Shown here: positions 1 through 5,385 of the stretch, piece after piece | Layout: the number at the start of each line of letters is the position of its first letter | Position numbering within the stretch: position 1 is the first letter of the stretch | Assembly (NCBI GenBank): GCA_017860395.1 | Contig: JAGDMC010000113.1 | Location: forward strand, 1 to 5,465 | Direction: 5' to 3' | Source: Bacteroidota bacterium | GTDB lineage: Bacteria > Bacteroidota > Bacteroidia > Bacteroidales > UBA932 | DNA: 5,465 bases | Position numbers and translations under genes: made by a program | Notes under the pieces: generated by a model | Told to the model about the DNA's origin: nothing | Databases searched by the model: none | What the model saw: the letters and a program-made list of their open reading frames with translations, nothing else

Positions 1-562
1 CGGAGTTATAAATGGTGCAAACAAAGCAATTGATAAAGGAAAGATGGTATCTACATTCCTAATGGGTTCACAAAAGGTTTATGACTTTATTGACGACAAC
101 CCGATGGTTCTCATGCAGGATGTTGCATATACAAATGATCCTTTTATTATTTCAAAAAACCCTAAAGTAACTGCAATAAACTCTGCACTTCAGATAGACC
201 TTACAGGCCAGGTTTGTGCAGACTCGCTTGGAACTACTTTCTATTCGGGAGTTGGCGGACAAATTGACTTCATTTACGGTGCTTCCCTTTCGCAGGGAGG
301 AAAAGCCATTATTGCAATGCCTTCGGCAACCAATAAAGGAATCAGTAAAATATCCCCGGTACTTAACCTTGGCGGAGGTGTGGTTACGACAAGAAATCAT
401 ATCCACTGGTTTGTTACTGAGTTTGGAGCCGTTAACCTTTATGGCAAATCCCTTCAGGAAAGAGCAAAGCTGCTGATTTCAGTTGCTCATCCGGACCACC
501 GCGAAGCGCTTGACAAAGCTGCATTCGAAAGATTTGGGCCTCACTTTCATTTTGTAGGTTAG
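1..562 (+). CDS. Acetyl-CoA hydrolase/transferase-family CoA-transferase, C-terminal part (5' truncated by window)
   Basis: The reading frame is open from base 2, so the protein continues upstream of the window; the first ATG seen (44) is internal. The 186 visible residues match the C-terminal domain of the family that includes 4-hydroxybutyrate CoA-transferase, butyryl-CoA:acetate CoA-transferase and succinyl-CoA:acetate CoA-transferase. Key signatures are the glycine-rich GVGGQIDFIYGASLSQGG stretch followed by KAIIAMPS, then HWFVTEFGAVNLYGKS, then a tail with LISVAHPDHREAL. Family members move CoA between acyl-CoAs and carboxylates in the cytoplasm, usually in fermentation of amino acids or organic acids. 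The catalytic glutamate of this family lies nearer the middle of the protein and is not visible here. Substrate cannot be told from this fragment. The gene ends at a strong hairpin terminator. Family assignment is confident; the exact reaction is not. Confidence 0.93.
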   Translation, partial: GVINGANKAIDKGKMVSTFLMGSQKVYDFIDDNPMVLMQDVAYTNDPFIISKNPKVTAINSALQIDLTGQVCADSLGTTFYSGVGGQIDFIYGASLSQGGKAIIAMPSATNKGISKISPVLNLGGGVVTTRNHIHWFVTEFGAVNLYGKSLQERAKLLISVAHPDHREALDKAAFERFGPHFHFVG

Positions 563-578
563 AAATTATTACTCCAAT

Positions 579-624
579 ATAAATAAAGAGGCCGGCTAAG
601 ATTTTAGCCGGCCTCTTTATTTAT
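579..624. terminator. Bidirectional intrinsic terminator between convergent genes
   Basis: A perfect 21-bp inverted repeat (arms 579-599 and 604-624) encloses a 4-nt loop. The core GAGGCCGGC/GCCGGCCTC is GC-rich, and the stem ends are A/T-rich, supplying a U-tract on either strand. It starts 17 nt after the CoA-transferase stop and ends 21 nt before the stop of the convergent FKBP gene. It therefore probably terminates both the + strand transcript and the three-gene - strand operon. Confidence 0.93.
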
Positions 625-645
625 TGCCCTTAATGCGAATTTACT

Positions 646-1611
646 TTACTTCTTTTTAAGTACCTCTATATAGAAGAAGAGAGGCTGGTATACTCCGAAA
701 GATTGTTCGGTTGAACCATAGCCGTAATCGGAAGAGAAGAAGGTTATAGCCTTTTCGCCATATTTCATTTTAAGAATAGATTTAGCCATACCCCTTATAA
801 CTTTACCATCTCCGGTTTCTGTTTCGATATGAGCAGTGAGATCCAGTGGTACATATTTTTTAGTGGCATCGTAAATGTTGTATTTTCTTGCAGTATCCTC
901 GATATTTGTATCAAATACAAATCCGTCCAAAAGCTTTCCAACATAGTTATATTGTAGCTCAGAATTAACTTTAACTGAATCTCCGCTTGAAGCTGAAAGC
1001 AGTTTAAAGTAGTAGTTGTTCGCAACGGAGTCTATTCCTCCCCAGTATTTATTGCTGTAGGCCTCAAGAGTATCTGTCTGGAAAACCTTCATATCCTTAA
1101 TAACCTTAAGGATTTCGACATCGTAAATTGTTGTTGTAGCGTGGATTTTATTACTCCCCTGATAGTTATAGTCCGAGAGCCATGAAGGGATGATAAATCT
1201 GGCTTTGCCGCCCTCTCTCATTTTGAGCAAGCCCTCTTCCAGTCCCTTAATGATTGTATTGTATCCTGTCTCGAAAAGATAGGGTCCGTAGTACGTTGCA
1301 TACGAAAAACCCCCAACCTGTTTTGCAATATTTGCATCAGTTGTAGAAATGTAGTTATCCTTAAGATCAAGAGTTGAGTATCTTACATAAACTCCATTCA
1401 GATTTTCAACAGGCATGCCGGTTCCGGTTTTAACAGGAATCATGTATAATCCGGATGCTGTGGGTTGAAGTGTATCTTTATGGACAACTTTAATGTATGC
1501 ATCCAGTACTCTTTTCTCTACACTGTCCGCACTCTCCTCAACCTCTCTTGCACAAGAAAATGCAACCATTGAAAAGAAAAATATTGAGCCAAACTTTAAA
1601 ATATTGTTCAT
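646..1611 (-). CDS. Tandem-domain FKBP-type peptidyl-prolyl cis-trans isomerase lipoprotein
   Basis: A 321-residue predicted lipoprotein. I place the start at the ATG at 1611 rather than the TTG at 1650, because a signal peptide (MNNILKFGSIFFF...) begins right there and an AAGG lies a few bases upstream. The lipobox is AFSC with Cys20 as the lipidation site. Two FKBP-like domains follow. The first covers roughly residues 50-185, containing IIKGLEEGLLKMREGG and a YNYQG loop. The second covers roughly 220-321, containing YNYVGKLLDG, VFDTN, VIRGM, SDYGYG and a final FFYIEVL strand. The second keeps most FKBP pocket residues (Tyr, Phe-Asp, Val-Ile, Tyr, Phe), although the usual pocket Trp is replaced by Met. 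The first lacks the Phe-Asp pair and may be structural only. Probable role is prolyl isomerisation or chaperoning of envelope proteins. It is last in the operon, 49 nt after the shorter FKBP gene. Substrates are unknown. Confidence 0.88.
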   Translation of the reverse strand: MNNILKFGSIFFFSMVAFSCAREVEESADSVEKRVLDAYIKVVHKDTLQPTASGLYMIPVKTGTGMPVENLNGVYVRYSTLDLKDNYISTTDANIAKQVGGFSYATYYGPYLFETGYNTIIKGLEEGLLKMREGGKARFIIPSWLSDYNYQGSNKIHATTTIYDVEILKVIKDMKVFQTDTLEAYSNKYWGGIDSVANNYYFKLLSASSGDSVKVNSELQYNYVGKLLDGFVFDTNIEDTARKYNIYDATKKYVPLDLTAHIETETGDGKVIRGMAKSILKMKYGEKAITFFSSDYGYGSTEQSFGVYQPLFFYIEVLKKK

Positions 1612-1647
1612 CAGCCTTTTGTATATTATCACTTTATTATAAGCAAG

Positions 1648-1655
1648 CAAAGTTA
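1648..1655 (-). promoter_or_regulatory. Possible internal promoter (-7 element) for the tandem FKBP gene
   Basis: TAACTTTG on the - strand matches the Bacteroidota -7 consensus TAnnTTTG. It sits in the 49-nt gap just after the upstream lipoprotein stop, about 37 nt before the ATG at 1611. No convincing TTTG -33 element is found 19-21 nt upstream, so this is only a candidate for extra expression of the last gene in the operon. Confidence 0.35.
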
Positions 1656-1660
1656 AAAAA

Positions 1661-2185
1661 TTAATTCTTTTTTACGTCTTTAATCCATACCTCAAATATT
1701 AGAGGAGAGTATTTTGGGACAATACCAACTATTTTATTTCCGTAGCCAAACCTGGATGAGAACACTATATAGCTGTGCTCTCCTTTTCTAACACCACGCA
1801 AACCCAACTCGACTCCACTTAGAAGTGGCGTTTTTCCCAGCTGAATTCCATAATTTTCCATGCCGCTGTTCGAAATGTCAATTCCTGCAAGCACTGCAAT
1901 TTCCGGAATATTGGTAGCAAATACCGAACCTTTGCCTGAGCTGAAGATATAAGCAGCATATTGCAGAATTATAGAATCTCCTGATGCAAGAGTATCTCCC
2001 GCTCCTTCTTCCAGTACAACCCTGTTAACACCGCCATTGAATGCTATTCTCGAATTTGTCTGAGCATTCACAAAACTTTCGATACTTTTCTCCTGAGACG
2101 CCACAGATATTTCCTGCTCCTGCTTCTGACATGAGACAAGCAATGAAACTAACAGTACAAGAGTTGTAAGAATAAAATTTTTCAA
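1661..2185 (-). CDS. GldI-like FKBP-type peptidyl-prolyl isomerase lipoprotein, TTG start
   Basis: A 174-residue lipoprotein: signal peptide at residues 1-18 (MKNFILTTLVLLVSLLVS), consensus lipobox LVSC with Cys19, a short linker, and one FKBP-like domain at about 50-172. FKBP hallmarks are GAGDTLASGDSIILQYAAY, VFATN, LLSGVELGLRGVRKGE, FGYG and the last strand SPLIFEVWIKDV. The pocket Asp after Phe is replaced by Ala (FA instead of FD) and the VIPGW segment reads LLSGV, so catalytic activity may be reduced. The start is TTG at 2185: an in-frame stop lies at 2204-2206, no ATG lies between, and the signal peptide begins exactly at the TTG. Size, lipoprotein nature and position next to a DHH phosphoesterase resemble GldI, a gliding-associated lipoprotein of Flavobacteriia. 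Many non-gliding Bacteroidota carry relatives, so I do not assign the symbol. It lies 25 nt after the nrnA-like gene, probably in one operon. Confidence 0.85.
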   Translation of the reverse strand: MKNFILTTLVLLVSLLVSCQKQEQEISVASQEKSIESFVNAQTNSRIAFNGGVNRVVLEEGAGDTLASGDSIILQYAAYIFSSGKGSVFATNIPEIAVLAGIDISNSGMENYGIQLGKTPLLSGVELGLRGVRKGEHSYIVFSSRFGYGNKIVGIVPKYSPLIFEVWIKDVKKN

Positions 2186-2210
2186 GGAATTGTTTTTGCT
2201 CTTTTACGAT

Positions 2211-2789
2211 TTACAAATCTTGTGCCCTTTTTTGTTTATCGAACATAGCCTTCAGACTTTTTTCGAAATATTGAGGAACTTCTCCAACCGGTATATAGAG
2301 TTTACCACCGGCAGCCCTTTCGTGTCCGGCTCCGTTAAAGTATTTTTTAGAAAATTTATTGACAGAGAAGTCGTCTGAAGATCTTAATGAAACTCTTATA
2401 TAGTCTTCTTTTTCAGAGAAAAGCGCCGATATTGTTATTCCTTTTATGTTGAGCGGCATATTTACAAATCCTTCCGTGTCACCTTCACAGTAACCAAACT
2501 GGTCCAACTCTTCTTTCGTGAGAATTATGAATCCGGCACCGTACTCTTTTAAAATTATCATCTTATTAAGAAGAGCGTGCCCCATAAGTCGCATTCTCTC
2601 CTCCGAAAAACCTCCAAAAACCTTCAGTTGCAGTGTTTCTTTGTCCACTCCTGCCTCAAGGAGATCATATGCCATTCTGAAAGTACTGCTGTGTACCGAG
2701 TTAGAAAAGTTATTTGTATCAGTCATCATCCCCACATAAAGAGATTTGGCCACGATATAAGGCATTGCCGATTTTGACCCGTGATCCAT
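2211..2789 (-). CDS. C-terminal portion of the nrnA-like phosphoesterase (motif IV and DHHA1 domain)
   Basis: This 192-residue open frame starts with an ATG placed directly after the A tract. It carries the end of the DHH domain, including TDTNNF, and the entire DHHA1 substrate-binding domain with GAGHERAAGG. TGA and TAA lie in this frame immediately upstream of the A run, so the frame cannot extend further 5'. It could be made by internal initiation at this ATG, but no Shine-Dalgarno is evident, and alone it lacks the metal-binding DHH triad. It is most simply the downstream part of the broken nrnA gene. Confidence 0.75.
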   Translation of the reverse strand: MDHGSKSAMPYIVAKSLYVGMMTDTNNFSNSVHSSTFRMAYDLLEAGVDKETLQLKVFGGFSEERMRLMGHALLNKMIILKEYGAGFIILTKEELDQFGYCEGDTEGFVNMPLNIKGITISALFSEKEDYIRVSLRSSDDFSVNKFSKKYFNGAGHERAAGGKLYIPVGEVPQYFEKSLKAMFDKQKRAQDL

Positions 2790-3255
2790 TTTTTTTTATC
2801 AGCCAGTAGAGCAATTCACAAGTTGAAGAAACTTCTGTAGTGGATACTACAAAATTGAATGCCTCGCTTTCCGGGCCCGGATGATGATCAATCAATATCT
2901 TCACCGCCTTAGAATCTCTCACATGCATTTCAAGGTCATCCACCCTTTTTAGCTGATTAAAATCCAGAGCCACGATAAGATCGGCTCTGTCCATATATAA
3001 TTTGGTTTTACCGGGATTCTCTTCATCAATGTGAATCTTCTTTCCTTTATCAAGGAATGAAAGGTAATCGGGATATTGATTCGGAACAACAATGATACTC
3101 TCCTTACCTTTTGAAGACAAGTAGCCTTCAAATGCAGTAACAGATCCTATTGCATCACCGTCGGGATTTGAATGAGTAATGATTACTATATTTTTCGCCA
3201 AATCAACGGCTTTTAGAATATCATTTACAATTTCATCATCGAAATAACTCTTCAT
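2719..3255 (-). CDS. N-terminal portion of the nrnA-like phosphoesterase (DHH domain)
   Basis: This 178-residue open frame starts at the ATG at 3255. It holds DHH motifs I-III: HSNPDGDAIGS, the LDFN aspartate, and IDHHPGP. Homologous sequence stops at about residue 155 (YWLIKK). The last 23 residues, up to the TGA at 2719-2721, are out-of-frame sequence overlapping the downstream piece. As read, the product would lack motif IV and the DHHA1 domain and should be inactive. Confidence 0.75.
   Translation of the reverse strand: MKSYFDDEIVNDILKAVDLAKNIVIITHSNPDGDAIGSVTAFEGYLSSKGKESIIVVPNQYPDYLSFLDKGKKIHIDEENPGKTKLYMDRADLIVALDFNQLKRVDDLEMHVRDSKAVKILIDHHPGPESEAFNFVVSTTEVSSTCELLYWLIKKNGSRVKIGNALYRGQISLCGDDD
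2789..2797 (-). repeat. A9 homopolymer at the frame break in nrnA
   Basis: Nine consecutive A on the coding (-) strand, read as ATA-AAA-AAA-AAT in the first frame and AAA-AAA-ATG in the second. This is the only place where the DHH reading frame needs correcting, by loss of one A. Runs of this length are prone to replication slippage, RNA polymerase slippage and sequencing error. Confidence 0.9.
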
Positions 3256-3271
3256 AATAAAATAATTAGCA

Positions 3272-3279
3272 CAAAAGTA
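3272..3279 (-). promoter_or_regulatory. Promoter (-7 element) of the nrnA-FKBP operon
   Basis: TACTTTTG on the - strand is a perfect TAnnTTTG -7 element, 16 nt before the nrnA-like ATG. With a start site a few bases downstream, the 5' leader would be only about 10-13 nt, A/T-rich and without a Shine-Dalgarno. The -33 region (around 3298-3302, TTTAG) is only a weak match to TTTG. Confidence 0.6.
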
Positions 3280-3288
3280 GAAAATTTA

Positions 3289-3319
3289 TTGCGGGGTCTA
3301 AATTTTTATTTTATTTTTG
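3289..3319 (+). promoter_or_regulatory. Promoter of the membrane protein-DUF3822-rsmD operon
   Basis: TTG at 3289-3291 and TATTTTTG at 3312-3319 match the Bacteroidota -33 and -7 elements, with 20 nt between them. The predicted transcript starts near 3324, giving a leader of about 37 nt before the ATG at 3361. It overlaps the divergent nrnA promoter. Confidence 0.65.
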
Positions 3320-3360
3320 TGCAACTTATTGAATAATTAATATAAACTCTATAACTACCA

Positions 3361-3966
3361 ATGAAAAAAGTAATTACTTATGTTGTTCTGCCTCTTGTAG
3401 TATTAGTATTAGGCTATATCATTTACACCAGCATACAGGAGCCGGTGGTTTTTGAAAAGCAAAGAAAATACAGAGAGACAATTGCGATTGAAAGGCTTAA
3501 AGACATCCGTACACTTCAGGTTGCATATAAAACCAAGTACAACAAATTCACAGGAAGTCTTGATTCGCTCATAGACTTTTATAATAATGGAATAATTACA
3601 GTAGTAAAACAGGTAGGTTCGCTTGATGACTCTCTTGCTGTTGCTCAAAAAAGAGTTTTCCGTGACAGTATAAGAATTGCTGTTAAAGACACACTTCTTA
3701 AGAGACCGGGCTTTGTTATTGACTCAATAGCATTAATTCCGTTAAGCGGAGGACAGAAAATCGAGATGAAAGCAATTATCGGTAAAGTATCAGGAGTTGA
3801 TGTTCCGCTTTTCGAAGCATCAATACCTTTCGATATTCTTCTTAAAGGTCTTAACAGACAACTTGTAGTTAACCTTAACTCAGAACGCGTAAATACCGAA
3901 AGGTATCCGGGATTGAGGGTTGGAAGTATTGAAGCACCAAACAACAATGCTGGTAACTGGGAATAA
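3361..3966 (+). CDS. Conserved hypothetical single-pass membrane protein, pilin-like N-terminal layout
   Basis: A 201-residue protein that I do not recognise by function. After MKK comes one hydrophobic segment (about residues 4-23), best read as a membrane anchor or uncleaved signal with the rest outside the cytoplasm. It is followed by a charged helical stretch (about 32-60) containing IERLKDIRTLQVAYKTKYNK and then FTGSLDSLIDF. This order, a hydrophobic helix then an amphipathic helix with DIRTLQxAYxxxYxxF, recalls pilins and type II secretion pseudopilins (compare the ADIRT...LYKLDNGRYP type of GspG). There is no prepilin peptidase site (Gly before a Phe/Met-Thr-Leu-Ile-Glu helix), so it is not a canonical pilin. 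The C-terminal half (about 95-201) appears to be a beta-rich domain ending in YPGLRVGSIEAPNNNAGNWE. It is first in the operon, with DUF3822 starting 2 nt after its stop. The start follows a consensus promoter and leader. Confidence 0.8.
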   Translation: MKKVITYVVLPLVVLVLGYIIYTSIQEPVVFEKQRKYRETIAIERLKDIRTLQVAYKTKYNKFTGSLDSLIDFYNNGIITVVKQVGSLDDSLAVAQKRVFRDSIRIAVKDTLLKRPGFVIDSIALIPLSGGQKIEMKAIIGKVSGVDVPLFEASIPFDILLKGLNRQLVVNLNSERVNTERYPGLRVGSIEAPNNNAGNWE

Positions 3967-3968
3967 AG

Positions 3969-4781
3969 ATGCCAATTATTGTCAATAAGCAGCTCGGGCT
4001 GGAAAAGACAATTCAATACAGACTATCCATTCAAGCCGACTTGAATGGATTTTCTTTTTCGATTGTCAACGATGTTGAGGGAAAGTGCCACTTTCTCTTC
4101 CAGTCGGAGTATAGTTTGAACTATGACGATATGGATCTGTTTTGCAGAAATACTGCGAAATTGCTAACAACATTCCCGTTGCTCTCTAAAAAATTCCAGA
4201 CAGTAGATATTATTTACAACACTCATAAATTCGCGCTCATTCCACAAAAACTGTTCAAACAGGAGGAAGCATATTTTCAAGTTCAGAAATTGTTTAAAAT
4301 CGATGAATTTGACGAAATTGACACAGTTGAGGTTCCGGATCAGCAAATGGTTATCGCCTTTGCTGTTAACAGCACTTTTTTAAATCTCATCAAGAGTGTT
4401 CAACCGGAATTTAGAGTAGTTCCATCTGTATACCAGATAATAAACAATATCGCTTTATTTGAAGAGCACAACAAAATATTCCTTCAGTACCACAAAGAAG
4501 ATGTTCACATTGTTGTTTCGGAGGGTGCAAGGGTAATGTTCTGCAATTCTTTCCCTGCGTTCCACTTTAATTCTGTTCTGTACTACGCTTTTCTTGCGCT
4601 TAAACAGGTTCAGCTAAATCAGGAGCAGACAACAGTTTATCTGTCCGGCAATTTCCGCGAAGACGATATAACCAACCTTACCAAGTATTTTCCAAAAGTT
4701 AAATACTTCAGACACCCTCAAACAATTCTCGGATCGTCCGAAATTGAACTTAAGTATTCAAATCTTGCCTTTGCCATATGA
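3969..4781 (+). CDS. DUF3822 family protein (probable degenerate actin-like fold)
   Basis: A 270-residue soluble protein with no signal peptide or membrane segment. Its sequence and its place directly before rsmD fit DUF3822, a family essentially confined to Bacteroidota. From memory, a Bacteroides member was solved and described as having an actin-like ATPase fold. The local sequence is compatible with that: an N-terminal beta-hairpin (about 19-33, LSIQADLNGFSFSIV), a second hairpin-like stretch (about residue 165 onward, KIFLQYHKEDVHIVVSEGARVMFCN), and a strand-loop VYLSGN near 223-228 where actin-fold proteins have the adenosine motif. Clear nucleotide-binding Asp-Gly signatures are lacking, so ATP binding is doubtful. 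The ATG at 3969 is 2 nt after the upstream stop, and the gene overlaps rsmD by ATGA, implying translational coupling. Function is unknown; PilM/GspL-like scaffolding is speculation. Confidence 0.85.
   Translation: MPIIVNKQLGLEKTIQYRLSIQADLNGFSFSIVNDVEGKCHFLFQSEYSLNYDDMDLFCRNTAKLLTTFPLLSKKFQTVDIIYNTHKFALIPQKLFKQEEAYFQVQKLFKIDEFDEIDTVEVPDQQMVIAFAVNSTFLNLIKSVQPEFRVVPSVYQIINNIALFEEHNKIFLQYHKEDVHIVVSEGARVMFCNSFPAFHFNSVLYYAFLALKQVQLNQEQTTVYLSGNFREDDITNLTKYFPKVKYFRHPQTILGSSEIELKYSNLAFAI
4025..4061 (+). promoter_or_regulatory. Terminator-like hairpin inside the 5' end of the DUF3822 gene
   Basis: A perfect 11-bp inverted repeat has arms ATCCATTCAAG (4025-4035) and CTTGAATGGAT (4040-4050), with loop CCGA. 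It is followed at once by TTTTCTTTTTC on the + strand. This is the layout of an intrinsic terminator, 57 nt after the DUF3822 start codon. The stem has 4 G/C pairs of 11, so its strength is uncertain. It could cause partial premature termination or affect mRNA stability for DUF3822 and rsmD. Confidence 0.45.
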
Positions 4782-5320
4782 GAATTATTGGAGGTGACCT
4801 GAGAGGAAAGCAGATTTTACCTCCTGCCAATTATAAAGCTAGACCTACAACAGACTTTGCTAAAGAGGGCCTTTTCAATATTCTTGCAAATCAGCTCGAC
4901 TTTTCAGATATATCCTTTCTTGACCTCTTTTCCGGGACAGGAAGCATTTCGTTTGAATTTGCGTCAAGAGGCTGTACAATGGTGACAGCTGTGGAGATGA
5001 ACACGCTCCATTATAATTTTATTAAATCATCTGTTTCAAAACTGGGTATAAACGGGATGCAGGTTGTAAGGCACAATGCATTCGATTTTCTGGAAATATG
5101 CAGGTTGCAATATGATATTATCTTTGCCGATCCTCCGTATGAAATAGCGGGGCTGGAAGGTATCCCGGATAAGATACTCTCCTATCCCATACTTAAAGAC
5201 GATGGCATGTTAATTTTCGAACACCCCGCTGCCTTTAATTTCAAAGGCAACCCACACTTTATAAGGGAGAAAAAATATGGTAATGTTCACTTCTCATTTT
5301 TCTCTAAAAAAATAGTCTAA
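4778..5320 (+). CDS. rsmD: 16S rRNA (guanine(966)-N(2))-methyltransferase RsmD
   Basis: A 180-residue class I SAM-dependent methyltransferase of the normal RsmD length. It methylates N2 of G966 of 16S rRNA, near the P site, during small-subunit assembly. Family motifs in order: MRIIGGDLRGKQI at the start, RPTTDFAKEGLFNIL (22-36), the SAM-binding loop FLDLFSGTGSISFEFASRG (47-65), the acidic residue that binds the SAM ribose (VEMN, Glu73), and the catalytic DPPY (118-121) typical of N-methyltransferases acting on exocyclic amines. The tail ends in FSFFSKKIV. Its ATG overlaps the DUF3822 TGA in ATGA (4778-4781) and no independent ribosome binding site is visible, so it is likely translated by coupling. 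No clear terminator follows before the tRNA promoter. Confidence 0.95.
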   Translation: MRIIGGDLRGKQILPPANYKARPTTDFAKEGLFNILANQLDFSDISFLDLFSGTGSISFEFASRGCTMVTAVEMNTLHYNFIKSSVSKLGINGMQVVRHNAFDFLEICRLQYDIIFADPPYEIAGLEGIPDKILSYPILKDDGMLIFEHPAAFNFKGNPHFIREKKYGNVHFSFFSKKIV

Positions 5321-5335
5321 ATTCAATCCTAAAAT

Positions 5336-5366
5336 TTTGTTATTAATAAAATCATCTCTATATTTG
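5336..5366 (+). promoter_or_regulatory. Promoter of tRNA-Asp
   Basis: TTTG at 5336-5339 and TATATTTG at 5359-5366, separated by 19 nt, form an essentially perfect Bacteroidota housekeeping promoter (TTTG-N19-TAnnTTTG). Transcription should start near 5370, about 15 nt before the mature tRNA 5' end. Confidence 0.8.
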
Positions 5367-5370
5367 CAGT

Positions 5371-5380
5371 CCCGAAAGGG
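5371..5380 (+). other. Tetraloop hairpin in the tRNA precursor leader
   Basis: CCCGAAAGGG forms a 3-bp GC stem closed by a GAAA (GNRA) tetraloop. It lies between the promoter and the tRNA, at or just after the predicted transcription start. The flanking AGT and ACT could extend the stem across a two-base bulge (TA). It may stabilise the 5' end of the precursor or present the leader to RNase P. Confidence 0.4.
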
Positions 5381-5385
5381 TAACT

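Larger units (their letters stand above)
2211..3255 (-). pseudogene. nrnA: nrnA-like DHH/DHHA1 phosphoesterase, frame disrupted at an A9 tract
   Basis: Two overlapping frames together encode one complete DHH-DHHA1 phosphoesterase of the NrnA type (bifunctional oligoribonuclease/pAp phosphatase). Members degrade 2-5-nt RNAs and dephosphorylate pAp in the cytoplasm using Mn2+. Joining frame 1 up to 2791 with the second frame from 2789 gives about 347 residues, a normal length. All expected motifs are present: THSNPDGDAIGS (27-38), ALDFN with Asp98, DHH (123-125), TDTNNF in the second piece (Asp at about 179 of the joined protein), and the DHHA1 motif GAGHERAAGG near 308-317. The downstream frame is +1 relative to the first, as if the A run at 2789-2797 had one A too many: A8 would restore the frame as ...YWLIKKMDHGSK.... 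No other damage is visible. It may be a recent mutation, a homopolymer sequencing error, or a gene rescued by slippage. It is first in the - strand operon. Confidence 0.88.

Noticed and set aside
152..406. Open frame on the - strand inside the CoA-transferase gene
   Set aside because: It lies fully opposite a strongly conserved coding region and its product resembles no known family; it is a shadow frame.
1612..1650. Upstream TTG start (1650) for the tandem FKBP lipoprotein
   Set aside because: It would add 13 polar/basic residues before a good lipoprotein signal peptide; the ATG at 1611 fits the signal peptide and has an AAGG upstream.
2787..2800. Programmed -1 ribosomal frameshift at the nrnA A tract
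   Set aside because: The downstream frame is +1 (or -2) relative to the first, not -1, so a classical A-AAA-AAG type -1 signal does not explain it.
3645..4016. 123-codon - strand frame opposite the membrane protein gene
   Set aside because: It overlaps the end of one real gene and the start of the next on the other strand, has no promoter or recognisable domain, and the + strand frames are clearly coding.
5230..5249. 7-bp inverted repeat TGCCTTT/AAAGGCA near the end of rsmD
   Set aside because: A short stem with a 6-nt loop inside conserved codons and no following T-tract; expected by chance at this scale.
5321..5358. Possible terminator after rsmD
   Set aside because: The stretch is A/T-rich but has no GC stem followed by a T-run, so read-through toward the tRNA cannot be excluded.
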